In this document: positions 16,576 to 25,126 of the stretch, in pieces
Position numbering within the stretch: the stretch's first letter is position 1
How the letters are laid out: every line of letters begins with the position of its first letter
Source of the DNA: JAGDMJ01 sp963809695
Lineage (GTDB): Bacteria; Bacteroidota; Ignavibacteria; UBA10030; UBA6906
Length of the DNA: 64,000 nt
Direction: 5' to 3'
Assembly (NCBI GenBank): GCA_963809695.1
Contig: CAWEKI010000012.1
Location: forward strand, 186,001 to 250,000
Position numbers and translations under genes: made by a program
The notes under the pieces: model-generated
What the model was told of the DNA's origin: nothing
The model's database searches: none
What the model saw: the letters and a program-made list of their open reading frames with translations, nothing else

Positions 16576-17861
16576 GAATATACGGTATATTAAAGCCGGA
16601 GATTTCGAGAACGAGGTGCTTCAGGGAGGGGGCTGTGGCCCTGGATTTCTATTCCACTGAGTGCCCTCCGTGTGAAGCGCTCGCGGCGAAATTTGAGCCG
16701 CTGAGCGACATCTACGGCAAGGACATAACCTTTCTGAAGATTTTCCGGCAGGAGAGTCGGGATCTTGCGCTCAGGCTGGGCGTTTCCTCCTCGCCAACGC
16801 TTCTCTTCTTCAAGGATGGCAAACAGGTGGGGGAACAGCTCAGCGGGGGAATCCGGCGGTCCGAGATCGTGCGGAACCTTGAGCTTCTCATTTCCCCGGA
16901 GAGAGGCAAAGCGTTGCGTTCCGCCGTTGTTCCCGTGAGCACGCATTGCGACGTACTCGTGATCGGCGGCGGTCCCGCCGGCCTTTCGGCCGCGATCTAT
17001 GCCGCCCAGGCGAAGCTGAAGACTATCGTTGTGGACAGAGAACTTCCCGGTGGGCAGGTGAAGGTGACACACCTGGTGAGCAACTACCCCGGGTTTCATG
17101 AACCGGTCTCTGGTTACATGCTCATGCATCAGATGGCGGAGCAGGCGAAAGCAGCGGGTGTCGAATTCCGCAGCGCCGTGGAAATCACGCAGATGGACCT
17201 CGAGAACAAGAACATCGTCATCGACGGCTTCGAGACTCTTAGCGGGAAGAAGATTATCCTGGCAACGGGATCTTCCCCCCGGCCGATCGGAGTAAAAGGG
17301 GAGCGGGAGTACCGGGGACAGGGCATCTCTTATTGCGCAACGTGCGATGCCAAATTCTATGAAGGGAAGGAAGTGATCGTGATCGGGGGCGGCAACTCCG
17401 CCATCGAAGAATCGCTCTTTATCGCCAAATTCGCCCGCACCGTGACGATCGTGCACCAGTTTGCCACGCTCCAGGCGAACAAGGTGGCGCAGGAAAAGGC
17501 CTTTGCGAATCCCAGGATCAACTTTCTCTTCGAGCACGAACCGCGCGAATTCATAAAAGACGGCGCGAGCGTCCGCCGCGTCATCGTCGAAGATCTGAAG
17601 TCCCACACGCGCAATACACTCGAATGCGACGGGGTGTTCATTTTCGTAGGGATGAAGCCAAATATCGAGGAAGTAGCGGGCCGGTTTAATCTGGACCAGT
17701 GGGGGTACATCAAGACGGATGCGGTAATGCACACCAACATCAGGGACGTGTTTGCCGTCGGCGACGTGGCCAGCAAAGCATATCGCCAGATCACGACTGC
17801 CGTCTCCGATGGGACGATCGCCGCGATCACGGCTTCGAAAGAACTCGAGGCGGCCCGGTAG
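16562..17861 (+). CDS. Thioredoxin-thioredoxin reductase fusion with an apparent one-base frameshift
   Basis: The C-terminal 310 residues are a thioredoxin reductase: FAD motif (VIGGGPAGLSAAIYAAQ), redox pair CATC, NAD(P)H motif (VIGGGNSAIEE) and the terminal GDV. It is preceded by a thioredoxin domain with active site CPPC. The best start is ATG 16562, with AAGGAG just upstream, which encodes a normal thioredoxin N-terminus (MATHENIRYIKAGDFENEVL). That frame breaks at the G-run at 16627-16632; removing one G joins it perfectly to GAVALDFYSTECPPC. As written, only an alternative ATG at 16572 reads through. Corrected numbering puts the redox cysteines at 34/37 and 258/261. It probably supplies reducing power to the peptide or methyltransferase reaction. 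Confidence 0.85.
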
Positions 17862-17920
17862 ACAGAGCTCAAGCAACCGATGCGATAACGGGGCGTTGGG
17901 TGCCAGTCACGCCCGTGTTC

Positions 17921-17944
17921 GGGGCCAGGCCCTCGTCTGGCCCC
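17921..17944. other. Hairpin between thioredoxin reductase and aldo/keto reductase genes
   Basis: An 8-bp perfect stem (GGGGCCAG / CTGGCCCC) encloses an 8-base loop. There is no T-run, so it is not a clear terminator. It may stabilise or process the transcript between the two genes. Confidence 0.45.
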
Positions 17945-18081
17945 ACGGAGAATCCCGGCTTGAATGCCCGGGGCGGAACCAACGACGGCATGCCTCGGTT
18001 TTATCAACAGCCCGGGCAACGGCTCAGGCGACTCCACGCAATGCTGTTCCAATAGATCAATACCATCCGCAAGGGCGCGCA

Positions 18082-19056
18082 ATGACCAATGACGACAAGG
18101 TATCACGACGCCGGTTCGTCAAGACCGTCGTCGGCGGCGCAGCAGCAGCGACGCTGATCGGGCACGGGACCGAATCAATCGAAGCGTACGCCAAGACACT
18201 CGAGCAGGAGACCGACATGCCTGTCCGGTCTCTCGGAAAAACGGGGTACAAGGCCAAGATCTTCAGCCTGGGAGGACAAGCAACCCTTGAAGAGGCAGGC
18301 CGGGACGACGAGGCGCATGCCATTGTCAACCGGGCCATCGACCTGGGAGTGAATTACATCGATACGGCAAGGGTCTATGGGAAAGGGGTGAGCGAGACAT
18401 ATATCGGTTCAGTGATGAAGACCCGCCGGAAAGAAGTTTTCCTTGCTTCGAAGACCCGGGAGCGATCGTACGACGGCTCGATGCGTTCGCTTGAAGAATC
18501 CCTCAAGGCGCTACAGACCGATCACCTCGATCTGTGGCAGCTTCATAACGTCCGGACGCAGGAGGATCTCGATCAGATTTTTGCAAACGACGGAGCGATC
18601 AAGGCGCTCGAGAAGGCACGGGACCAAAAGATGGTCCGTTTCCTGGGCATTACGGGACACAAAGATCCTTTCATCCTCAAGAAAGCAATCGAGCAATACC
18701 CGTTCGACTCGATCCTCATGGCGCTCAACGCCGCCGACAAACACAAGATGTCATTCATCGACAATCTGCTTCCCGTTGCGGTTGAGAAGAAGATGTCGAT
18801 CATTGGCATGAAGGTTCCGGCACGCGGAAAGATCTTCCATGAAGGAGGGATTACCGCCATGAAGCAGGCGATGAGCTATGTGCTCACCCTTCCGGTGAGC
18901 TCTACCATTGTCGGGATCTCGAACGTGAAGGAGCTCGAAGAAAACGTGCAGATCGCCCGAGAGTTCAAGCCGCTGAACGCGGCGCAGATGAAAGAGCTAG
19001 AGGATCTCACGAAGCCATATTTCACAGAGGCTACCTTCTTCAAGGAATCCTGGTGA
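18082..19056 (+). CDS. Tat-exported aldo/keto reductase
   Basis: The 324-residue protein begins with a twin-arginine signal (SRRRFVK at residues 8-14, then VVGGAAAATLIG). The rest is an aldo/keto reductase barrel: LGKTGYKAKIFSLGG, the catalytic-type NYIDTARVYGKGVSE (Asp, Tyr), ASKTRERSYDG and the NADPH-region GISNVKELEEN. Most AKRs are cytoplasmic and use NADPH; a Tat signal implies folding with cofactor before export. It lies about 220 bases after the thioredoxin reductase, so membership in that cassette is uncertain. Substrate is unknown. Confidence 0.85.
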   Translation: MTNDDKVSRRRFVKTVVGGAAAATLIGHGTESIEAYAKTLEQETDMPVRSLGKTGYKAKIFSLGGQATLEEAGRDDEAHAIVNRAIDLGVNYIDTARVYGKGVSETYIGSVMKTRRKEVFLASKTRERSYDGSMRSLEESLKALQTDHLDLWQLHNVRTQEDLDQIFANDGAIKALEKARDQKMVRFLGITGHKDPFILKKAIEQYPFDSILMALNAADKHKMSFIDNLLPVAVEKKMSIIGMKVPARGKIFHEGGITAMKQAMSYVLTLPVSSTIVGISNVKELEENVQIAREFKPLNAAQMKELEDLTKPYFTEATFFKESW

Positions 19057-19219
19057 GAACATCCCAATCCCCTTCTGCGTGTTAATTCCGCAAAACCAGA
19101 GTATATTTCCGTGAGAGCACTCGCACTGCTCCATGCGCATAACACCAGACGGTCCTTCGGCACCAAGCTGTTCGCTGGCAGCTTCCCAATTGCGGAGGAA
19201 GAGAATAAAGAGGTCACGG

Positions 19220-20362
19220 ATGTGGCGCACGATACTCGTCTTGTGCGGGGTCATTCTGTCGCTTGCCGCGGTGCACTCCCAAACGCTCACCGTTCGTGTC
19301 CATGTGCCGCCCGATACTCCCGACACGGCGACGGTGTTTCTCTCCGGCAGTCTCCCGGCGCTGGGGCTCTGGCAGGCCGATGGACTCCGCATGACGAAGG
19401 GGGACAGTGCGGTCTGGAGCGCCAGTGTCAGTGCTGCCAGAGGAACAGACGTGGAATTCAAAGTCACGCTTGGCGACTGGGACGAAGAAGCCCTCTACCA
19501 AACCGGGGCCATTCCAGGGAACGTGAAGGTCGCTCTTCGATCCGATACGACCCTCGACTTGTTCCCCGTGACATGGAAGCATCTTGGATACGAGCCGGCA
19601 GCGGGGATCACCGGAACAGTACGGTACCATCGGGGAGTGATCGCACGCGGGTTGAACTACGTCCGACAGATCATCGTCTGGCTCCCGCCCTCGTATGACA
19701 GTGCGGGCTCACGCCGCTATCCGGTTCTGTATATGCACGACGGGCGGAACGTCTTCGATCCCCGGACGGCATTCGGCGGCAACGATTGGCATGCGGACGA
19801 AGTGGCCGACAGTCTCATCCGCGATGGTGCCATGGAAGAGATCATTATTGTCGGCATTTCCAACTCGCCCGACAGGATGCTGGAGTATTCAGACACGACG
19901 CTCGGCCGGGCCTACGCTTCGTTTGTCGTGAATCAACTCAAGCCGATGATCGACTCCACATACCGAACGAGACCGGATCGGGCAAACACGGCAGTCATGG
20001 GATCCTCGATGGGGGGGCTGATCTCGTTCCTTCTTGTCTGGTGGCATCCCGAGGTCTTCTCAAAAGCCGGCTGCCTCTCCAGCGCTTTTCGCTGGGACAA
20101 CAATAAAGTCATTCACCAGGTGGAAGCTGCGGCAAGCCTCCCGAACGACATTGCGATCTATCTTGACTGTGGCACGGCAGGACTGGAAGCGCAGCTTCAA
20201 CCCGGGTATGATCGAATGCACGAGTTGTTGAAGGAGAAGGGCCTTGTTGAAGGGAAGTCGCTGATGGGATACTTGGACCAGGGAGCCGAACACAGCGAGC
20301 AGGCATGGGCTAAAAGAGTCTGGAAGCCGCTGGAGTTCCTGTTTTCAAAAGGCGCTAAGTAG
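19220..20362 (+). CDS. Secreted carbohydrate esterase (CBM20-like + esterase D/Fes-type alpha/beta hydrolase)
   Basis: The 380-residue protein has a signal peptide (MWRTILVLCGVILSLAAVHS). Residues 22-120 resemble a CBM20/starch-binding beta domain (TVFLSGSLPALGLWQADG). The C-terminal half is a putative esterase of the PF00756 type, with the nucleophile elbow GSSMGG (S263) and a C-terminal histidine in GAEHSEQAW. Such enzymes hydrolyse acyl or feruloyl esters on polysaccharides or iron-siderophore esters; the sugar-binding domain favours carbohydrate esters. The ATG at 19220 was chosen because it gives the intact signal peptide. Confidence 0.85.
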   Translation: MWRTILVLCGVILSLAAVHSQTLTVRVHVPPDTPDTATVFLSGSLPALGLWQADGLRMTKGDSAVWSASVSAARGTDVEFKVTLGDWDEEALYQTGAIPGNVKVALRSDTTLDLFPVTWKHLGYEPAAGITGTVRYHRGVIARGLNYVRQIIVWLPPSYDSAGSRRYPVLYMHDGRNVFDPRTAFGGNDWHADEVADSLIRDGAMEEIIIVGISNSPDRMLEYSDTTLGRAYASFVVNQLKPMIDSTYRTRPDRANTAVMGSSMGGLISFLLVWWHPEVFSKAGCLSSAFRWDNNKVIHQVEAAASLPNDIAIYLDCGTAGLEAQLQPGYDRMHELLKEKGLVEGKSLMGYLDQGAEHSEQAWAKRVWKPLEFLFSKGAK

Positions 20363-20422
20363 AACTCACCTGCTCCCCCCTGCTTACCGGCAGGCGGAGG
20401 GAGGACGGGGTGAAGGTGAGTT
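20363..20422 (+). terminator. Large hairpin after the esterase gene, probable terminator
   Basis: A 9-bp outer stem (AACTCACCT at 20363-20371 pairs with AGGTGAGTT at 20414-20422) encloses a second stem-loop (CCTGC ttaccg GCAGG). It starts immediately after the esterase stop codon and ends in TTT. The T-run is short, so efficiency is uncertain. Confidence 0.55.
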
Positions 20423-20436
20423 TCAACGTCGAACCT

Positions 20437-20772
20437 ATGAAATACTCAGAACTCCTCACCGCCATCTACGGTCATTTCGACCGACTTCTCAACTCTTCCG
20501 TCACCACAACCGAAACCGACGGCGCCTTTGTCTTCCTCCCTGAAGCCTATACCGGAGCAGAGACCTTCGAGGAGGTGCAGTATGAATTCTGGGGTATCCA
20601 GACGATCCGCCAGTTTCTGCAGGCGGGCGGGCAATCGGATGAGGGCCTTATGGATCTGTTTGAGCACCTCGAGCCCGGCGAGGAATTTCTGGCAATGATT
20701 GTAGAGCAGGAGCCGGGGAGGCAATTGCGGACAGTACATATTCATAAGGTCACGGATCTGGGGCTGAACTAG
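20437..20772 (+). CDS. Hypothetical protein of 111 residues
   Basis: The frame codes for a small soluble acidic protein with normal codon use and no recognised domain. The sequence alternates helices and strands (KYSELLTAIYGHFDRLL; GAFVFLPEAY; EFLAMIVEQE). An in-frame GTG at 20410 has GGAGG before it but falls inside the hairpin that follows the esterase, so I prefer ATG 20437; the start is uncertain. It is not obviously linked to either neighbour. Confidence 0.55.
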   Translation: MKYSELLTAIYGHFDRLLNSSVTTTETDGAFVFLPEAYTGAETFEEVQYEFWGIQTIRQFLQAGGQSDEGLMDLFEHLEPGEEFLAMIVEQEPGRQLRTVHIHKVTDLGLN

Positions 20773-20900
20773 AACCAGAAGACACAAAGCCAGAGCCATT
20801 GCGCACGGGATCAGCATCTTCTGTTTCCTTTCCTTATCTGTGGTTGGTCTTGCTTCTGCTTCCCCCGCGTGCTACATTGAAGCCGCACCATGAGGCCGGC

Positions 20901-21314
20901 ATGTCTGATACTATCTCACACGCGACCCAGGGAGGGTTGCTCCTTTTGGGGCCGTTCATAGCCCGGATTCGGCGCCGGACATGGCTCTGGATCCTTGCAT
21001 TGACCGGGGGATTCTTTGGCGCGCTTCCGGACCTGATCGGCGTGTACGGCAGAGTAATCGAGAATGACCACTGGGCGCTTTATCGGAGTGCACACTATGG
21101 AGCAATCGCAGATATTCTCCAATATGTGCCGATGTACTGGCTCCACCTCAGTGTGGACAACGTGACCCACGGTCCGGAACATCGCTGGTGGATTATGGGA
21201 GAACGGCTCTGGCTGGAGCTGCTGTTCTGGTCGGTCAATTTCGTGGTCATTGCGTGGTATATGAAAATATGGAAAAAGAATCGGCGCCTTGCACTGAAGA
21301 CACAGAGAACTTGA
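20901..21314 (+). CDS. Small membrane protein of unknown function
   Basis: The 137-residue protein has two or three hydrophobic segments (LWILALTGGFFGALPDLIG and LWLELLFWSVNFVVIAWYM). It contains HxxxD-like residues (SHATQG at the start, PDLIGVYGR, HLSVDNVTH) reminiscent of membrane-bound metal-dependent hydrolases of the YdjM/LexA-binding type, but too few to assign. The frame opens further upstream at 20799; the ATG at 20901 gives the conserved-looking start MSDTISHATQGG. Confidence 0.55.
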   Translation: MSDTISHATQGGLLLLGPFIARIRRRTWLWILALTGGFFGALPDLIGVYGRVIENDHWALYRSAHYGAIADILQYVPMYWLHLSVDNVTHGPEHRWWIMGERLWLELLFWSVNFVVIAWYMKIWKKNRRLALKTQRT

Positions 21315-21400
21315 AGGGCCGAAATGGCAGTTCGGATTCTGGGTTTTAGATTTTGGACTGTGTGATTCCGGCAAAGACCATTACACGGTAAGAAAACCTA

Positions 21401-22462
21401 ATGCATGACAGAGTCTACAAGCAGCTTGCCTCGCTCCTCGATTCCCTCCCAAACCGCTTTCCCGCGACCAGGACCGGCGTTGAAATCCGGCTGCTCAAGA
21501 AGATCTTCGCTCACGATGAGGCAGCGCTTGCCTCTGCGATGAGCCCGACGGGCGAGCCGGCGGCGGTCATCACCGGACGCGCGGGGGTGGATGCCAAAGA
21601 GGGGCGGGACAATCTTAAGAAAATGGCAGCCAAAGGATTGATAACCGTCAGGAGGGGAGAAGGGGAATTCACCTTCGCCTTGAAACCGTTTGTTGTGGGT
21701 TTCTACGAAAATCAGCTGCCGCGCATGGACGCAGAAATGGCGGCCCTCTTTGAGGAGTATTTCAACGAGACACAGGGGTCTCTGTTGCGCGACGCTCCCG
21801 CCCATCACCGCGTGATTCCGGTGGAGCAGGCAATCCCGTTTCAGATAGAGATCCAACCATACGACCGGGCCAGCGCATTGCTGGATAAGGCGCTCTCCTG
21901 GGGAGTCCGCGACTGCATTTGCCGTGTACAACAGAAACTTGTGGGAAAAGGGTGCGATCGCCCGGTGAACAGCTGCCTGGTCTTTGCTCCTGTGAAAAAT
22001 GTCTTTGACCGGAGCAAGACAGACCGGGTCATCACCAAGGAAGAAGCGCTGAAGATCCTTCAAACGACCGAAGAGGCCGGGCTTGTACACACAGTGGGTA
22101 ACTATCGTGACGGAATCGACTATATCTGCAACTGCTGCACCTGTTGCTGCGGGATATTGCGCGGCATTGCGCAATATGGCATCGCATCGGCTGTCGCCCA
22201 CTCCGACTTTTTCTTGGTTGTGGAAGCTGACGCCTGCACGGGCTGCAATAATTGCATCGGACGCTGCCAGTTCAATGCTCTGTCCGCTTCCGATGGTGTT
22301 GTGGCCGTCGACTATCACCATTGCATGGGGTGCGGTGTTTGCGTGGTGGCATGCTCCACAGATGCGTTGCATCTGGAGCGCCGTCCTGAAGCAGAGATTT
22401 CTGTCATGCCGGACGGCCCCGTGGAATGGGGGGTGCAACGTCAGGCATCACGAGGACAATAA
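21401..22462 (+). CDS. Iron-sulfur protein with cysteine-cluster motif and C-terminal 2x[4Fe-4S] ferredoxin
   Basis: The 353-residue protein has three parts. The N-terminal 110 residues look like a winged-helix-type region (DNLKKMAAKGLITVRRGEGEFTF). A middle segment has CxC (RDCICRVQQ) and C243-N-C-C-T-C-C-C250. The C-terminal ferredoxin domain carries CTGCNNCIGRCQF and CMGCGVCVVACS. Proteins of this design occur in anaerobes near Hdr-type or reductase genes and are thought to pass electrons. The partner is unknown; it lies about 1.5 kb before the hydrogenase operon on the same strand. It overlaps the zinc ribbon gene by one base. Confidence 0.8.
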   Translation: MHDRVYKQLASLLDSLPNRFPATRTGVEIRLLKKIFAHDEAALASAMSPTGEPAAVITGRAGVDAKEGRDNLKKMAAKGLITVRRGEGEFTFALKPFVVGFYENQLPRMDAEMAALFEEYFNETQGSLLRDAPAHHRVIPVEQAIPFQIEIQPYDRASALLDKALSWGVRDCICRVQQKLVGKGCDRPVNSCLVFAPVKNVFDRSKTDRVITKEEALKILQTTEEAGLVHTVGNYRDGIDYICNCCTCCCGILRGIAQYGIASAVAHSDFFLVVEADACTGCNNCIGRCQFNALSASDGVVAVDYHHCMGCGVCVVACSTDALHLERRPEAEISVMPDGPVEWGVQRQASRGQ

Positions 22463-22605
22463 TGGGCAAACAAAAGGATCCCACGCCTCTCACTGTCCGG
22501 TGTCCCAACTGCAAGCAGACGCGCGAGCCGGATTTCAACGAGACGACAAGGCAGTACGTGTGCTCGATTTGCGGCGAACCGGTTGATGCACAGGTGTTCA
22601 TCTGA
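22462..22605 (+). CDS. 47-residue zinc-ribbon protein
   Basis: The ATG overlaps the preceding stop codon (TAATG), implying translational coupling to the Fe-S protein. The peptide has two CxxC knuckles (C14-x2-C17 and C34-x2-C37: CPNC and CSIC), typical of a rubredoxin-like or zinc-ribbon fold binding one metal ion. It might be a small electron carrier or a structural zinc protein. It is too short for many gene callers. Confidence 0.65.
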   Translation: MGKQKDPTPLTVRCPNCKQTREPDFNETTRQYVCSICGEPVDAQVFI

Positions 22606-22810
22606 AAAGCGAAAGCGTGGGAGAAAAAGGGAGGATGGAGGATCGAGAATCGAGGATGGAGAATGAGAGAGAGCTGGGTGTTAGCAGTAAAAGGTAGATG
22701 AAGAGTGTCCTGCAGCGAACACTGAGAAAGGATTGCCATAAGCATTCTTTCAACAACAACAGCAAGCAGTCTTTTTGTCAGTGCAATCCGCATCCCCCGG
22801 AGGCAAATTC

Positions 22811-23246
22811 ATGAAGAAACTTATCCCCTCCGTCATCACTCTCCTCCTTTGATTTCGTCTGCGTCTTCCCAGGATTGGATAACAATTCGGATGGCATCTC
22901 TCTCAAGTCCAGATCGTCTCGACAGCCTGCTCGAAGCGTTGTGTAAGACGGCTATATCGGGTATTCTCTGGTTCTTCAGCTGGATCAGAAGGACACGGTG
23001 GTTACAGGATCCTCCAGAATCGAGATTCCCCACTCGGAATACTATGGTGTGATGAGAGTCGAAGGAACGATGAAGAACGACACGCTGTATTTCAAGGAGG
23101 TCCAAGTGCTCGACCAGAAAGCCAGAAGCCGTTGGTGTCTGAAAGAGGGCGCGCTGAAGCTCAATACGAAGTCCAAGCGCCTCGTTGGCTCCTGGACTGC
23201 GGAGGGCTGTTCTCCCGGAGAGATTGACGTGTCGAAAGTTGAGTAG
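22811..23246 (+). pseudogene. Decayed gene for a small secreted protein, multiple frameshifts
   Basis: A start (ATG 22811) encodes MKKLIPSVITLL and then stops. Shifting one frame gives the rest of a clean signal peptide (LISSASSQDW). Further frame changes lead to an intact C-terminal stretch from about 22953 (GYSLVLQLDQKDTVVTG) to GTMKNDTLYFKE, RLVGSWTAEGC and a stop at 23246. The pieces are in order but in three frames. The downstream motif resembles the beta-rich tail of small exported proteins that score excess mass or surface display (SWTAEGCSPG). I see no intact copy in the window. Confidence 0.6.
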
Positions 23247-23519
23247 CACAGATCGGTCTTCTTCGAGAGACGGCTTCGCTTCCGTCGACTCATCGTCAGG
23301 CAAGGTGTTGGGCCCGTTCTAACCGGCTACGCAATTTCTCAATGTTTGGAGGCTTCGTCATGTCTACGCGAGGGTCACATCGTTTGCAGGCGATTCCGCC
23401 TGGCAGAAGGGGTACGTTACCACAGAAGCCTGAAGGGAAGATGATGAAGATGTCGTTCGCTCGTGGAGGGAAAGTCTTCAATGACGTGCGCGACATGAAT
23501 CCCGACAGCTATCACGGTC

Positions 23520-23771
23520 TTGAGCGGGCAAGGCCAGGGAGTCGCAGAACTCGTTAATTGCGTCGTCAGTATGGGCGTTCATGTTGTGAACTTCAACAGT
23601 TACGGTCTCGCTTCGGGCGTGTATTACTGCCGCCTCCGAGTCCGCTCTCTGAATCCCGCGTCCGGCGGTGCGAGTTGCCTCTTAATGCAAGGTTTGTTAT
23701 CTTCTCGGGCAGTACAGATAGGTCGGAAATCTGGACAGGTATCAATCCCTGATTCGGCGCTTCAGACCTGA
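23520..23771 (+). pseudogene. Remnant of a T9SS (Por-type) C-terminal sorting domain
   Basis: Codons from about 23573 read GVHVVNFNSYGLASGVYYCRL, which matches the end of type A Por secretion sorting domains (pattern GxHxVxFdasgLaSGvYfYRL). The preceding sequence in this and neighbouring frames is not recognisable and the expected upstream domains are missing. The frame then continues into unrelated sequence. This is a broken tail of a once larger secreted protein. The surrounding 23247-23938 stretch holds no other convincing gene. Confidence 0.55.
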
Positions 23772-23938
23772 AGGCCTTGTGCCATGCTGTAGGACCCTCA
23801 CCTCTCCTGGCTGGACCCTGGGTAGCGATACCCTAACCCCCTAGCAGTATCTTCCGTATCGGAGCGGAACCATTTCCGGCCGCATACAACACTTCGTTCG
23901 CCTTTTCCCGTTCTTACTTTACCGCGTGAGGTCACACC

Positions 23939-25126
23939 ATGAGCACCGTGGCTGTTCCGGGGTTTGTGAAGGAGATTCGTGCGTTCGGCAGGTTCGACAC
24001 CGAAGGTTGTCTTAACTGTGGCAGCTGCACGGTGGTATGCACGCTCTCCAATGGTCACGCGTCCTTCCCCCGCAAACCCATCCAGCAAGCTTTGCTCGGT
24101 CTGAAACGCTCGTTGCTCGGGGCTCTTGAACCATGGCTCTGCCATGACTGCGGGGAATGCGCCACCACGTGCCCCCGGCAGACAGAGCCGCGCGAGTCCA
24201 TGATGACTCTCAGGCGCTATCTCATTTCCCAATACGATGTGACCGGAATTTCTTCGAGGATCTTTCGGTCCAGGATTTGGGAGATCGCAGCGATCATCGT
24301 TGTTTCGGCAATCGTGTTCGCTCTCGTGGCCTGGTACCACGTGTATTACGTAGAGATGCCGGTTGAGGACTTCGTGACCACGCCATTCGGGCTTGAGCAC
24401 ATGTTTCCCATGATCACGTATTTCACGTACGTGGTATTTCTCCTTCCCCTTTGTATCATGGCCGTCAACGCCTTTCGGATGTATCGATGGACGATGGGGA
24501 GAACACAGGACGTGAAGGTTCCCCTGCACTTCTACCTCCAGGAAGCTGGAACGTTCATCATCCATCTGTTCTCTCACCGGAACCTGAAGCAATGCAGGGA
24601 TGATTCGAACGAACGGCGCTGGATCGAACACTGGCTGCTGGGAACCGGGACGGTGATCATGTGCGTCGTCGTCTTCTTCTTCCTCAGCTGGTTTCAGACC
24701 GATGCTTTCTATCCTCTTTACCACCCGCAGCGATGGCTGGGATACATTGCGACGGGGATGATGGTTGCCGCCCCCCTTCATATTCTCGTAAGCCGCGTAC
24801 GAAAGCACAGCGAGCGGCACAAATTCTCAGAAATGACGGATATGATCTTGCCGATCATGCTGCTGCTTGTCGCAGTAAGCGGGATTGCCGTGCATGTTTT
24901 CCGGTATGCCGAATGGGCGCTGACATGTCACTATGCCTACGCCCTCCATCTGGCAATCACGGTTCCTCTGCTGTTGATCGAAATGCCCTTTGGAAAATGG
25001 TCACATGTCTTGTATCGTCCGCTCGCGTTGTATTTCCAGTCGGTGAAGGAACGGGCCATCGCCAGCGCACCCATGGCAGAAGCACAGGGCGGAGAGGCTG
25101 TCTTGAAAGGGACCCAACCCACATGA
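23939..25126 (+). CDS. QmoC-like membrane subunit: HdrC-type ferredoxin fused to a cytochrome b-like domain
   Basis: The 395-residue protein starts with an HdrC-like region with two cluster motifs (CLNCGSCTVVC and CHDCGECATTC), then has about six membrane segments carrying histidines (WYHVYYVEM, LEHMF, CHYAYALHLAI) that could bind heme b. This HdrC-HdrE fusion is the plan of QmoC, which links a cytoplasmic Hdr-like complex to the quinone pool. It overlaps the next gene by ATGA, so it belongs to the operon. Context suggests it connects the hydrogenase/HdrA complex to membrane quinones. Canonical QmoA and QmoB are not adjacent. Confidence 0.83.
   Translation: MSTVAVPGFVKEIRAFGRFDTEGCLNCGSCTVVCTLSNGHASFPRKPIQQALLGLKRSLLGALEPWLCHDCGECATTCPRQTEPRESMMTLRRYLISQYDVTGISSRIFRSRIWEIAAIIVVSAIVFALVAWYHVYYVEMPVEDFVTTPFGLEHMFPMITYFTYVVFLLPLCIMAVNAFRMYRWTMGRTQDVKVPLHFYLQEAGTFIIHLFSHRNLKQCRDDSNERRWIEHWLLGTGTVIMCVVVFFFLSWFQTDAFYPLYHPQRWLGYIATGMMVAAPLHILVSRVRKHSERHKFSEMTDMILPIMLLLVAVSGIAVHVFRYAEWALTCHYAYALHLAITVPLLLIEMPFGKWSHVLYRPLALYFQSVKERAIASAPMAEAQGGEAVLKGTQPT

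Noticed and set aside
23342..23557. 71-codon ORF between the two gene remnants
   Set aside because: It has no ribosome binding site and no recognisable protein pattern, and lies in a region of decayed genes.
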